Shown here in pieces: positions 7,967 to 17,245 of a stretch of 46,598 bases of DNA. Both the position numbers and the translations under genes were made by a program. The first letter of the stretch is position 1; every line of letters begins with the position of its first letter. The DNA is taken from assembly GCA_944320135.1 (NCBI GenBank), contig CALUGI010000025.1:1-46598 (forward strand), read 5' to 3'. The notes under the pieces were generated by a model. It was not told the DNA's origin, made no database searches, and worked only from the letters and a program-made list of their open reading frames with translations. The stretch is from an uncultured Phocaeicola sp. Lineage in GTDB: Bacteria > Bacteroidota > Bacteroidia > Bacteroidales > Bacteroidaceae.

Positions 7967-10900
7967 ATGAGCAATATATTTCGCGGCATATTAGCTTTCT
8001 TCTGCATGGCGCTGCTCTGTGCAGCGGCCCCGGCACACGATGTCACGTTCAACCATCTTTCCACCGGGAACGGCCTGTCGCAAATCTCGGTCAACGATGT
8101 GTATGTGGACGAGAACGGGCTGGTGTGGATAGGCACGCGAGAAGGCTTGAACCGCTATGACGGAAACGGCATCAAAGTCTATCGCATGGAAAAAGGAAAT
8201 CCGAACAGCCTGTTTTCCAACCAGGTGCTGAAAGTGACGGGCGACAAAAGCGGGCATCTCTACCTGCTCTGCGTAGACGGGATTGCCCGCTTCAACATGC
8301 GGACAGGACACTTCGACACCATATTCCGAGGAAACGTTTCGGCAATGCACTGGCACGAAGGTCTCTACGCGGCACGCGGCAACGAAATCTTTCTCTATGA
8401 CACGGAGAAGGAGGCTTTGGAATCGTTTTACCGCCTTCCTGCAGGAGCAATGCTGTCAACCATCTTCTTCGATTCCGAAAAGAACTTATGGATAGGAACG
8501 GAAAACGACGGGCTGTTCCGCCTTTCTCCCGAAGGCTCGCTCACGCATGAAATAAAGGAAGAACATATTTCCGATGTGTTTGAAGACTCAGCCCGCAACA
8601 TTTGGGCCGGCACATGGAAAACTGGCATACACCGCCGCCAAACCGATGGAAAATGGACAAACATAAGGGCGGGGAACGGCTCAATATTGTCGGATTTTGT
8701 AAGATGTTTTTGTGAAGACAACCGTGGCAATCTGTGGATAGGCACTGCCGAAGGTCTGGACTGCATGGACCGCACGACAGGCACCTTCACGCATTATGGA
8801 GCCGGGAACGGCCCATACAGTCTGTCGCACAAATCAGTATGGTGCATGAAGAAAGACGCTCAAGGCACTATCTGGGCAGGCACCTATTTCGGAGGTCTCA
8901 ACTATTTCAATCCCGAATATGCCATCTATACCGTGTTCAGCCAGTCGGAAAAGGAATCCGAGGGGCTGAGCAGCCCGATTGTAGGCAATATGCTGGAAGA
9001 CAAGCGCGGCAACATCTGGATATGCACGGAAGGCGGAGGCTTGAACGTGTTCAACCGAAAAACGGGGAAATTCCGCTGGTATGTACACAATCCATCGGCC
9101 AACAGCATCTCGCACGACAACGTAAAAGCAATATGGTACGACGAAGAAGCGGACGCCGTCTGGCTGGGACTCCACCTGGGAGGTCTGAACAAGCTCGACA
9201 TCCGAAGCGGACGGTTCACCTGTTACCGCCACGAAAGCGGAAACGAGCATTCAATTCCTTCAGACATCGTAAGAGACATACTTCCCTACAAGGACAGTCT
9301 CATCATAGCTACTCAAAACGGGGTGTGCATGTTCTCGAAAGCCACCGGAGCGTGCAGGCAAATGTTCCGCGAAAAAGAAGAAGGAAGGAGGATTCGTATG
9401 GTGGCCGACCTCGAATTCGACCGGGACGGAGTGCTCTGGATGGCAGTAACGGGCGAAGGGGCTTTTTCTTACAACCTCAACACAGACGAACTGACGCATT
9501 ATCCCTATCGGAAAGACGGAAAAGGCATCAGCAACAGCAACGTGAACAGCATCTTCTGCGACCATGAAAACCGGATGTGGTTCGCCACGTCGGGAAGCGG
9601 ACTGGACTGCATGGACAGAAATACCGGAGAATTCCGCAACTACGACGCTAAGCGCAACGGCCTGTCAGGAGACTGCATCTACAAGATATGCGAAAACGAC
9701 AATCGGGAACTGCTCCTTACCACCAACCAAGGCTTCTCCCGTCTCGACCTTCAGTCAGGAACCGTGCGGAACTACGTGTCGGCGAACGGTTTTCCCCTGA
9801 CTGCAGTCAACGAAAACGCGCTTTTCGTATCCGCAGACAAAGAGGTGTTTTTAGGCGGAATGTCAGGTATGGTCATGTTCTCCCTGAAAAGTTTGGACTA
9901 CCACCCGCTCCCCTTTCCCATCGTTTGGTCGAAACTGATAGTAAACGGAAAGGAGGTGCTCCCGGAAGACGAAACCGCCATCTTGACCAACACGCTCAAT
10001 TACACCTCCAAGATTGCCCTGAAAGCGAACCAAAACATGTTCAGCCTATATTTCTCCACGTCCAACTACATCCCGGAAAACCGGGAAACGATGGAATACA
10101 TGCTGGAAGGCTTCTCCGACAAATGGACAAGGGTGCGGGAACAGCCTGTCATCACCTATACGAACCTGAACCCTGGCACATACACTTTGCACGTCCGTTC
10201 GTCCAATCCTGCCAGCTTAAGCAATCCCATTCGGATGACAATCGAAATAGAACCGCCTTTCTACGCCACATGGTGGGCTTATACATGTTATGCGACTCTG
10301 CTTGCAGGCATTATTATCTACTTGATGCGCACTTACCGGACGCGAGTGAAACTCCAAACGTCGCTGGCCTACGAACAACGCCACCTCCAAGACATTGAAA
10401 ACCTGAATCAGGCGAAGCTCCGTTTCTTCACCAGCATATCCCATGAGTTCCGCACTCCGCTTACATTGATAATCGGCCAGCTGGAACGCCTGATGCAAAA
10501 TTCTCAAATTGCACCTTCCGTCTACTCCAAAATATTGCTGGCCTATCAAAGCAGCGTGCAGCTGAAAGAACTCATCAGCGAACTTCTTGACTTCCGCAAG
10601 CAGGAACAAGGCAAGATGAAGCTGAAGGTAAGCCGGATGAATATCGTTGAATTTCTGAACGAAACCTATCTCCTTTTCCAGCCTTATGCGGAAAGCCGGA
10701 AAATCACTCTCGAATTCTCATCCGAACAAAACGACATTGAAGTGTGGTTCGACTGGCAACAAATGCGCAAAGTAATCAACAATCTGTTGTCGAATGCGCT
10801 CAAACATGTATCCGCAGAAGGAAATGTTACACTAAAAGTGTGGGAAACCGACGGGAAAGCATGGTTTTCTGTAGAAGACAACGGCTCAGGCATTTCAGCC

Positions 10901-11977
10901 AAAGACATCGACAAAATATTCATCCGCTTCTATCAAGGTTCAGAAGAAAATGCAGGCACGGGAATCGGGCTGGCACTCACAAAAGGCATCGTGGAGCTGC
11001 ATCATGGAAGCATAAGCGTAGAAAGCGAAGAAGGCCGGGGAACAAAATTCTCCGTATGGCTTCCTTTGGGCAATGACATGTATGAAAAAGACGAAATTAT
11101 CGAAACGCCTGAACATGCCGTGCTCAGCCAACTTACGGTAGACGCCCCCAAATATAGCCTGATGTCCGGACAAGCGGAAGGCATACAAGCTGAAATCATG
11201 CCCAACAGCGACGGTTCCAGGCCGCACATCCTGATTGTAGAAGACAACGAATCCATCGGAAAGATGCTTGCCGGGCTGTTCTCCCCCCTCTACGACGTGA
11301 CATTGGCCTCCGACGGGATGGAAGCCTTAGAAAAAATAAAAGACAATCCGCCACAGATAGTGCTCAGCGACGTGCTGATGCCGCGCATGTCAGGCATCGA
11401 GTTGGTCAAAGAACTGAAGGGAAACCTCGACACTTGCCACATTCCGGTAGTGCTGCTTACAGCACGGACAGAGGTGGAACAGAATCTGGAAAGCCTGAAA
11501 ATCGGAGCGGACGACTACATCACGAAGCCTTTCGACTCGCGCCTGCTGATATTCCGGTGCAACAATCTGGTCAACAACCGGCGAAAACTTCAGGAGTATT
11601 TCACGAAACAGCCTGCCGCAGACACCCCGGTATTGGCAACGAACCCCTTAGACAAAGAATTTTTAGACGAAGTGATCGGCATTTTCGAGCAGCACCTCGA
11701 CGATTCGGCCTTCACTATCGACATGCTGGCCCAGAAGATGCTCGTATCACGCACCAGAATGTACGCGAAAATCAAGGCCATCACCGGGCAGACCCCGAAC
11801 GACTTCTTCATCACGCTGCGCCTGAAGAAAGCTGCCGTTCTTTTAAGGAACAACCCGGAGCTGAACGTCACGCAAATATCCGACCAAACCGGCTTCAGCT
11901 CACCGCGCTACTTCAGCAAAGTTTTCAAGAAAGCCTATCAGATGACCCCTATGGCATATAGGAACGGAGGAGAATAA
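7967..11977 (+). CDS. Hybrid two-component system: sensor, kinase, receiver and AraC regulator in one protein (HTCS)
   Basis: A 1336-residue inner-membrane sensor-regulator. After a signal peptide (residues 1-24) come about twelve to fourteen regulator-propeller repeats (GLVWIGTREGLNRYDG, NLWIGTENDGLFRL and similar), then a Y_Y_Y domain (about 690-755), one membrane helix (about 765-790), a HisKA domain with phospho-acceptor His826 (SISHEFRTPL), an ATPase domain (N-box Asn943; GTGIGLALTK), a receiver with Asp1135 (LSDVLMPRMSG) and a C-terminal AraC-type helix-turn-helix (about 1240-1336). All catalytic residues are present. In Bacteroides these proteins sense oligosaccharides in the periplasm and activate the adjacent glycan-use genes. 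The only downstream gene here that fits is the sulfatase 26 bp away, which suggests a sulfated glycan signal. That is inference. Confidence 0.92.
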   Translation: MSNIFRGILAFFCMALLCAAAPAHDVTFNHLSTGNGLSQISVNDVYVDENGLVWIGTREGLNRYDGNGIKVYRMEKGNPNSLFSNQVLKVTGDKSGHLYLLCVDGIARFNMRTGHFDTIFRGNVSAMHWHEGLYAARGNEIFLYDTEKEALESFYRLPAGAMLSTIFFDSEKNLWIGTENDGLFRLSPEGSLTHEIKEEHISDVFEDSARNIWAGTWKTGIHRRQTDGKWTNIRAGNGSILSDFVRCFCEDNRGNLWIGTAEGLDCMDRTTGTFTHYGAGNGPYSLSHKSVWCMKKDAQGTIWAGTYFGGLNYFNPEYAIYTVFSQSEKESEGLSSPIVGNMLEDKRGNIWICTEGGGLNVFNRKTGKFRWYVHNPSANSISHDNVKAIWYDEEADAVWLGLHLGGLNKLDIRSGRFTCYRHESGNEHSIPSDIVRDILPYKDSLIIATQNGVCMFSKATGACRQMFREKEEGRRIRMVADLEFDRDGVLWMAVTGEGAFSYNLNTDELTHYPYRKDGKGISNSNVNSIFCDHENRMWFATSGSGLDCMDRNTGEFRNYDAKRNGLSGDCIYKICENDNRELLLTTNQGFSRLDLQSGTVRNYVSANGFPLTAVNENALFVSADKEVFLGGMSGMVMFSLKSLDYHPLPFPIVWSKLIVNGKEVLPEDETAILTNTLNYTSKIALKANQNMFSLYFSTSNYIPENRETMEYMLEGFSDKWTRVREQPVITYTNLNPGTYTLHVRSSNPASLSNPIRMTIEIEPPFYATWWAYTCYATLLAGIIIYLMRTYRTRVKLQTSLAYEQRHLQDIENLNQAKLRFFTSISHEFRTPLTLIIGQLERLMQNSQIAPSVYSKILLAYQSSVQLKELISELLDFRKQEQGKMKLKVSRMNIVEFLNETYLLFQPYAESRKITLEFSSEQNDIEVWFDWQQMRKVINNLLSNALKHVSAEGNVTLKVWETDGKAWFSVEDNGSGISAKDIDKIFIRFYQGSEENAGTGIGLALTKGIVELHHGSISVESEEGRGTKFSVWLPLGNDMYEKDEIIETPEHAVLSQLTVDAPKYSLMSGQAEGIQAEIMPNSDGSRPHILIVEDNESIGKMLAGLFSPLYDVTLASDGMEALEKIKDNPPQIVLSDVLMPRMSGIELVKELKGNLDTCHIPVVLLTARTEVEQNLESLKIGADDYITKPFDSRLLIFRCNNLVNNRRKLQEYFTKQPAADTPVLATNPLDKEFLDEVIGIFEQHLDDSAFTIDMLAQKMLVSRTRMYAKIKAITGQTPNDFFITLRLKKAAVLLRNNPELNVTQISDQTGFSSPRYFSKVFKKAYQMTPMAYRNGGE

Positions 11978-12003
11978 TATTGTTGTTTTTAAACATACAT
12001 CCT

Positions 12004-13542
12004 ATGAAGAAAGACTTATTGTTGGGCATTTCCGCAATGTCCGGGCTGGCCGCCATCACCGGATGCAGCCCCGCCCAGAAAGAAGAAACCGTCGATTTGA
12101 AACGGCCTAACGTGATTTTCATCTATTCCGACGACTTGGGCATCGGAGACTTGAGCTGCTATGGGGCTACGAAAATTTCAACTCCCAACATTGACAGCTT
12201 AGCGAGCCAAGGGCTTCAGTTCACGAACGCATACGCCACTTCTGCCACCAGCACGCCGTCACGCTACGGAATGCTGACCGGAACTTATCCGTGGAGAAAG
12301 GAGAATACAGGCATCGCTCCGGGGAACTCGGAACTGATTATCGACACCACGTGCGTTACGCTGGCCGACGTATTCCATGACGCAGGCTACCGCACAGCTG
12401 CGGTCGGCAAATGGCATTTGGGACTTGGCCCTGCGGGAGGAACGAATTTCAACGGACTCATCAAGCCGAACACGCAAAGCATCGGCTTCGACTATGAGTT
12501 CATCATCCCTGCCACCGTAGACCGCGTGCCGTGCGTGTTCGTTGAGAACGGACGTGTGGCAGGGCTTGATCCTTCCGACCCGATTACAGTGAGCTATGAC
12601 CACAAGGTGGGCGACTGGCCTACCGGAGAAGAAAATCCGGAACTCGTGAAACTCAAGCCAAGCCAGGGGCATAACAATACCATCATCAACGGCATTCCCC
12701 GTATCGGATGGATGACGGGCGGGAAATCAGCTCTTTGGAACGATGAGGAAATTGCTGACGTGATTACCGACAAAGCAAAGAAATTCATCTGCGAATCGGC
12801 AGACACCACCTTCTTCCTTTACATGGGAACGCAAGACATCCATGTGCCCCGCATCCCGCATCCGCGTTTTGCCGGAAAGAGCGGATTGGGCACGCGCGGC
12901 GACGTGATTCTCCAGCTCGACTGGACCATCGGCGAAATCATGCACACGCTCGACAGTTTGGGAATTGCCGACAACACCCTGTTCATTTTCACGAGCGACA
13001 ACGGTCCGGTGATAGACGACGGCTATCAAGACCAAGCTGCCGAGATGCTGAACGGACACACCCCGATGGGCATCTATCGCGGAGGGAAATACAGCCTTTA
13101 CGAAGCCGGAACACGCATCCCGTTCATCGTCCGCTGGCCGGCGCGCATCAAGAATCATGGCAAGCAGGAAGGACTTTTCTCTCAAATCGACGTATTCGCT
13201 TCAATGGCGGAAATTCTCGGAGTGCAGTTGCAGGAAGGGGTGGCGTTCGACAGCCGTCCGCGCGCCAAAGCGTTGCTGGGCGACGAACAGACCGACCGCG
13301 AATATGTGGTGGAACAGAACCTGAACAATACGCTGGCCATCATCAAAGGCGAATGGAAGTATCTGGAGCCGAGCGACAAGCCCGCAATAGAGGGATGGAC
13401 AAAAACGGAATTGGGCAATGCTCCGAAACCTCAATTGTATAACTTGAAAGAAGACCCGTCGGAAAAGAACAATGTAGCCGGACAAAACCCTGAAAAGGTG
13501 AAAGAACTTTCTGCATTGCTCAAGGAAGTTTCCGGAAAATAG
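12004..13542 (+). CDS. Serine-type sulfatase lipoprotein (family S1)
   Basis: A 512-residue sulfatase, predicted to remove sulfate esters from a glycan. ATG at 12004 is chosen over the upstream TTG because it starts the signal peptide directly; the lipobox ends at Cys21 (AITGC). The metal-binding pair Asp43-Asp44 (YSDDLG) and the catalytic motif S83-T-P-S-R87 are intact. This is the serine form, which needs an anaerobic sulfatase-maturating enzyme to become formylglycine; no such enzyme gene is in this window. GKWHLG and FTSDNGP are further conserved sulfatase motifs. It lies 26 bp behind the HTCS gene and is followed by a hairpin, so the two may form an operon. The sulfated substrate and S1 subfamily cannot be determined here. 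Confidence 0.9.
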   Translation: MKKDLLLGISAMSGLAAITGCSPAQKEETVDLKRPNVIFIYSDDLGIGDLSCYGATKISTPNIDSLASQGLQFTNAYATSATSTPSRYGMLTGTYPWRKENTGIAPGNSELIIDTTCVTLADVFHDAGYRTAAVGKWHLGLGPAGGTNFNGLIKPNTQSIGFDYEFIIPATVDRVPCVFVENGRVAGLDPSDPITVSYDHKVGDWPTGEENPELVKLKPSQGHNNTIINGIPRIGWMTGGKSALWNDEEIADVITDKAKKFICESADTTFFLYMGTQDIHVPRIPHPRFAGKSGLGTRGDVILQLDWTIGEIMHTLDSLGIADNTLFIFTSDNGPVIDDGYQDQAAEMLNGHTPMGIYRGGKYSLYEAGTRIPFIVRWPARIKNHGKQEGLFSQIDVFASMAEILGVQLQEGVAFDSRPRAKALLGDEQTDREYVVEQNLNNTLAIIKGEWKYLEPSDKPAIEGWTKTELGNAPKPQLYNLKEDPSEKNNVAGQNPEKVKELSALLKEVSGK

Positions 13543-13572
13543 CGCATCTGAATTTTCTTTCTTTTGCACACG

Positions 13573-13600
13573 AAGCCCCGGCCTCCCCAGACCGGGGCTT
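13573..13600 (+). terminator. Hairpin terminator after the sulfatase gene
   Basis: A perfect 9-bp GC-rich stem (AAGCCCCGG with CCGGGGCTT) and 10-base loop, 30 bases after the sulfatase stop. The following T run is short (TTT). Confidence 0.7.
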
Positions 13601-13644
13601 TGCATTATGCGGAAACAAGCCGCAAGAAAAGAAAAGATGCTGAG

Positions 13645-13710
13645 AAAAACTTCAAGTTCCGCCGGAAAAACATCTGAACGCCGCCGGAAAAACTTCGCGG
13701 CACGCCGAGC
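13645..13710. repeat. Degenerate 21-22-bp repeat array before the dcw cluster
   Basis: GCCGGAAAAAC occurs at 13661 and again at 13683, exactly 22 bp apart, and a third AAAAAC at 13645 is 21 bp before that of the first. Seen on the minus strand the units read TTTTTCCGGC, the TTT-rich end of the unit found elsewhere, so this array may be in the opposite orientation. Confidence 0.65.
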
Positions 13711-13855
13711 TTTTTCCGCCCCGGCTTCATCCAAGAAAGGCTGTTGATAACTCATGAAAAATTTCTTGCAAAAAGATAGTGTCCGATTGTATAGAAATGC
13801 CTAATTTTACGGCTTGATTATATACTAAGGTAAAGACCTGCAAAATACGACCACG

Positions 13856-14770
13856 ATGAACGACGAGAAACAGATTTACCACATACCTGTCCTGCTCCAC
13901 GAAAGCATCCAAGGAATGAACCTCCATCCCGGAGGCATCTACGTAGACGTGACGTTTGGAGGCGGAGGACACTCTAAAGAAATCCTCAAGAACATGGGCG
14001 AAGGAAGCCGCCTGTTCGGTTTTGACCAAGACGCCGATGCGGAAAAGAACATCATAGACGACCCGCGATTCACATTCGTGCGAAGCAATTTCCGATACCT
14101 GCACAACTTTCTCCGCTATTACGGAGTGGAGAAAGCAGATGCGATATTGGCCGACCTGGGGGTTTCTTCACACCACTTCGACGACAAAGAGCGAGGCTTC
14201 TCGTTCCGGTTCGACGGGAATCTGGACATGCGGATGAACAAGCGGGCAGGCATCACTGCCGCCGACGTGGCAAACACCTACGACGAAGAACGCTTAGCAG
14301 ACATCTTCTACCTTTACGGAGAGTTGCGGAACAGCCGGAAGCTGGCTTCCGCAATCGTCAAAGCGCGTTCGAAAAAGGCAATTGCAAGCATCAGCGACTT
14401 TCTGGAAGCCGTCAAGCCCCTGTTCCCTCATGAAAGGGAAAAAAAGGAACTGGCCAAGGCATTCCAAGCCCTGCGGATTGAAGTGAACCAAGAAATGGAA
14501 GCGCTGAAAGAAATGCTCGCCGCCGCCACTCAAGTCCTCAAACCCGGCGGAAGGCTGGCGGTCATCACTTACCACTCGTTAGAAGACCGGATAGTGAAAA
14601 ACGTCATGAAAACGGGAAACGCAGACGGGAAAACGGAACAAGACTTCTTCGGAAACCGGGAAACTCCGTTCCGCATGGTCAGCAACAAGGTGATTGTCCC
14701 CACAGCAGAAGAAATGGCGCGCAACCCTCGATCGAGAAGCGCAAAACTCAGAATTGCAGAAAAAATATGA
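13856..14770 (+). CDS. rsmH: 16S rRNA (cytosine-1402 N4) methyltransferase RsmH (MraW)
   Basis: A 304-residue methyltransferase that uses S-adenosylmethionine to methylate N4 of C1402 in 16S rRNA, in the ribosomal P site. The start HIPVLLHESIQGM and the cofactor loop VDVTFGGGGHS (about residues 31-41) are typical, as are the helical insert (about 105-205) and ITYHSLEDRIVK near the C-terminus. Length is normal. It is the first gene of the dcw cluster here because mraZ is missing. Its TGA overlaps the ATG of the ftsL-like gene (ATGA), so translation is likely coupled. Confidence 0.95.
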   Translation: MNDEKQIYHIPVLLHESIQGMNLHPGGIYVDVTFGGGGHSKEILKNMGEGSRLFGFDQDADAEKNIIDDPRFTFVRSNFRYLHNFLRYYGVEKADAILADLGVSSHHFDDKERGFSFRFDGNLDMRMNKRAGITAADVANTYDEERLADIFYLYGELRNSRKLASAIVKARSKKAIASISDFLEAVKPLFPHEREKKELAKAFQALRIEVNQEMEALKEMLAAATQVLKPGGRLAVITYHSLEDRIVKNVMKTGNADGKTEQDFFGNRETPFRMVSNKVIVPTAEEMARNPRSRSAKLRIAEKI

Positions 14771-15132
14771 ACGCAACAAACCCGTCACAAGAAAAGACGC
14801 AGCCGCAAGAAGCGATCCGCGTCAGCTGGAAAAGCGTATTGGGAGGCGAACTGCTTGTCCGACTCATGCGCCGTCAAACGGGCATGATTATTCTGGTTGT
14901 GCTGTTTATCATCCTATACATCGACAACCGTTACTCCAGCCAGCAGGAAATGATTGAAATCGACAGACTGAAAAAAGAACTGACCGACATAAAGTATGAT
15001 GCGCTGACCGTATCTTCCGAACTGACCGAACGGAGCAGGCAGTCGCGCATCGAAGAATACATTTCGGCAGAAGGAACGCCCCTCGAAACGGCCACCACTC
15101 CCCCTTACCTGATTAAAGACACCGACAAATGA
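14767..15132 (+). CDS. ftsL: FtsL-like cell division protein
   Basis: A 121-residue bitopic membrane protein. An N-terminal cytoplasmic part (1-36) precedes one membrane helix (about 37-56, MIILVVLFIILYI) and a periplasmic heptad-rich segment (about 60-95, EMIEIDRLKKELTDIKYDAL). FtsL is poorly conserved, and the assignment rests on topology, size and position between rsmH and ftsI. In other bacteria FtsL forms a complex with FtsB and FtsQ that activates septal wall synthesis. The gene overlaps both neighbours by four bases (ATGA at each end). Confidence 0.85.
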   Translation: MNATNPSQEKTQPQEAIRVSWKSVLGGELLVRLMRRQTGMIILVVLFIILYIDNRYSSQQEMIEIDRLKKELTDIKYDALTVSSELTERSRQSRIEEYISAEGTPLETATTPPYLIKDTDK

Positions 15133-17240
15133 CGACTCCGGGACAGAAACATATCATCCGACGCTACACGGGCATCGTCTTCCTCATGGCGGTTCTGGTC
15201 GTTGCAATCATCGCAAAGGCCGCAGTCATCATGTTTGCCGAACGGCAGTATTGGGAAGACGTGGCGAAGCGTTATGTCAAAGAAAACGTGGAGATTCCCC
15301 CCACGCGAGGAAACATCATCTCTGCCGACGGGAAGCTGATGGCCAGCAGCCTGCCGGAATACAAAATCTATATGGACTTCGTGGCGTGCAAAAACGCAGG
15401 AAACGACTCCACTCTGATGAACCATCTGTCGGAAATATGCGAAGGGCTGCACCAGATATTCCCCGACAAAAGCGCGCGGGAGTTCCGGCGCCATATCCTG
15501 AACGGCAGGAAGAAGAAAAGCCAAAACTACCAGCTCTACCCGAAACGGATTTCCTACATAGAATACAAGGAAGTGAAAAAACTGCCTGTGTTCAACTTGA
15601 ACAAATTCAAAGGCGGATTCCACGAACTGGCGTTCAACCAGCGCAAGAAACCGTTCGGCTCGCTTGCGGCCCGCACGCTGGGCGACATGTATCCCGACAT
15701 GTCCCTCGGAGCGAAAAACGGCATCGAGCTTACATACGACTCCGTGCTGCGGGGACGCAACGGAATCGTCCACCGCAAGAAAGTGCGCGACAAATACTTG
15801 GACATCACCGACGTGCCGCCGATAAACGGATGCGACGTCATTACCACTCTCGACGTAGACATGCAGGACATCGCAGAAAAAGCATTGGTAGACCAGCTGA
15901 AGACACTGAATGCCGTTTCCGGAGTGGCAGTAGTGATGGAGGTAGCCACAGGCGACGTAAAGGCCAATGTCAACATGACCAGAGCTGCCGACGGCAACTA
16001 CTACGAGATGCGCAACGCTTCTGTCAGCAACCTGATGGAGCCCGGCTCCACTTTCAAGACAGCTTCTATCATGGTTGCCTTGGAAGACGGATACATCACG
16101 CCCGACTACGTGGTAGACACGGGCAACGGCGTGGTCAACATGCACGGAAGCAATATGAAAGATTGGAACTGGTACAAAGGCGGATACGGCAAGATAGACG
16201 TAACCCGCATCTTGGAAGTGTCATCAAACGTGGGAGTGTCTACCATCATCGACAAATTCTATGGCAACAACCCCCAAAAGTTCGTAGACGGACTGAAACG
16301 CATGAGCATCGACAAGCCACTGAATCTGGGATTCGTGGGCGAAGCCAGCCCGCGCATTCTCGGCCCGAAAGAGCGCTACTTCTCTAAAATCACATTGCCG
16401 TGGATGAGCATCGGATACGAAACGATGATACCTCCCATCTATATTCTGAATTTCTATAACGCCATAGCCAACAACGGGGTCATGGTAAAGCCAAAGTTCG
16501 TCAAAGCTATAGCCAGAGACGGGGAAATCATACAGGAATTTCCTACGGAAGTGGTCAATCCCAAGATTTGTTCTGACACTACCTTGGCGCAAATACGCAC
16601 AATCTTGAGGAAGGTCGTGTCGGAAGGTCTTGCCAAACCTGCCGGAAGCAAGCAGTTCAGCGTTTCCGGAAAAACGGGAACCGCACAGGTGGCCCTCGCC
16701 AAAGAAGGATATTTAGTAAGTTTTTGCGGCTACTTCCCTTCCGAAGCGCCCCAATACAGCTGCATCGTCTCCATACACATACCGCACGGGCCGGCTTCCG
16801 GCGGACTGCAGGCAGGAAGCGTGTTCAGCCGCATTGCGGAACGCATCTACGCCAAACATCTGTATAGAGACCTCGCTCACGCAAAGGATTCGACAGCCGT
16901 GCTGATTCCTGACGTCAAGAACGGAGATATCAGCGAAGCGGCATTGGTATTGAATGCGCTCGGAGTGAACAGCAACAGCGAATCGGTTCGCGCCGGACAC
17001 TCGCCAATATGGGGAAAAGCCGTCAACACAACGAACCATGCGGAGCTGAGACAAACGAAATACAGCAGCCAATTCGTCCCGAACGTTAAGGGAATGGGAG
17101 CAAAAGATGCCGTCTACTTGCTTGAAAGCCAAGGTCTGCACGTCAGAATTTCAGGCATAGGGAAAGTAACCGCCCAAAGTATCGCACCCGGTTCGTACCT
17201 CCGCAAAGGACAAACCATCACACTGACACTTAAAAATTGA
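15129..17240 (+). CDS. ftsI: Septal peptidoglycan transpeptidase FtsI (class B penicillin-binding protein) with PASTA domain
   Basis: A 703-residue class B penicillin-binding protein that cross-links septal peptidoglycan. One N-terminal membrane helix (about 13-35) is followed by a dimerisation domain (about 55-240) and a transpeptidase domain with all three motifs: S307-T-F-K310 (nucleophile Ser307), S365-S-N367 and K515-T-G517. The C-terminus carries one clear PASTA domain (about 640-703, [20 protein letters not shown]), with a weaker related stretch before it (about 590-615). The PASTA tail is usual in Bacteroidetes FtsI but absent from the Escherichia coli protein. It overlaps ftsL by four bases, and its partner polymerase FtsW is encoded downstream. 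Confidence 0.95.
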   Translation: MTTPGQKHIIRRYTGIVFLMAVLVVAIIAKAAVIMFAERQYWEDVAKRYVKENVEIPPTRGNIISADGKLMASSLPEYKIYMDFVACKNAGNDSTLMNHLSEICEGLHQIFPDKSAREFRRHILNGRKKKSQNYQLYPKRISYIEYKEVKKLPVFNLNKFKGGFHELAFNQRKKPFGSLAARTLGDMYPDMSLGAKNGIELTYDSVLRGRNGIVHRKKVRDKYLDITDVPPINGCDVITTLDVDMQDIAEKALVDQLKTLNAVSGVAVVMEVATGDVKANVNMTRAADGNYYEMRNASVSNLMEPGSTFKTASIMVALEDGYITPDYVVDTGNGVVNMHGSNMKDWNWYKGGYGKIDVTRILEVSSNVGVSTIIDKFYGNNPQKFVDGLKRMSIDKPLNLGFVGEASPRILGPKERYFSKITLPWMSIGYETMIPPIYILNFYNAIANNGVMVKPKFVKAIARDGEIIQEFPTEVVNPKICSDTTLAQIRTILRKVVSEGLAKPAGSKQFSVSGKTGTAQVALAKEGYLVSFCGYFPSEAPQYSCIVSIHIPHGPASGGLQAGSVFSRIAERIYAKHLYRDLAHAKDSTAVLIPDVKNGDISEAALVLNALGVNSNSESVRAGHSPIWGKAVNTTNHAELRQTKYSSQFVPNVKGMGAKDAVYLLESQGLHVRISGIGKVTAQSIAPGSYLRKGQTITLTLKN

Positions 17241-17245
17241 ATAAA

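Larger units (their letters stand above)
13543..13855. other. Gap before the dcw cluster, without mraZ
   Basis: These 313 bases hold the sulfatase terminator, a repeat array and about 120 AT-richer bases leading into rsmH. No open frame resembling MraZ is present on either strand, and no TGGG direct repeats of the MraZ-box type are visible. TAATTTTA at 13802-13809 is a poor -7 candidate, so the main dcw promoter remains unidentified. Confidence 0.6.

Noticed and set aside
13742-13750. Single DnaA-box-like site (TTATCAACA on the minus strand) before rsmH
   Set aside because: Only one copy, no dnaA nearby and no AT-rich unwinding region; chance match. The presence of gyrB alone does not indicate an origin.
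15105-16145. Long minus-strand frame (346 codons) opposite ftsI
   Set aside because: It is antisense to an intact ftsI with all catalytic motifs, has no recognisable domain, and looks like a codon-bias shadow.
17237-17245. TTG start for murE
   Set aside because: It overlaps the ftsI stop and adds only three residues; ATG at 17246 is sufficient.
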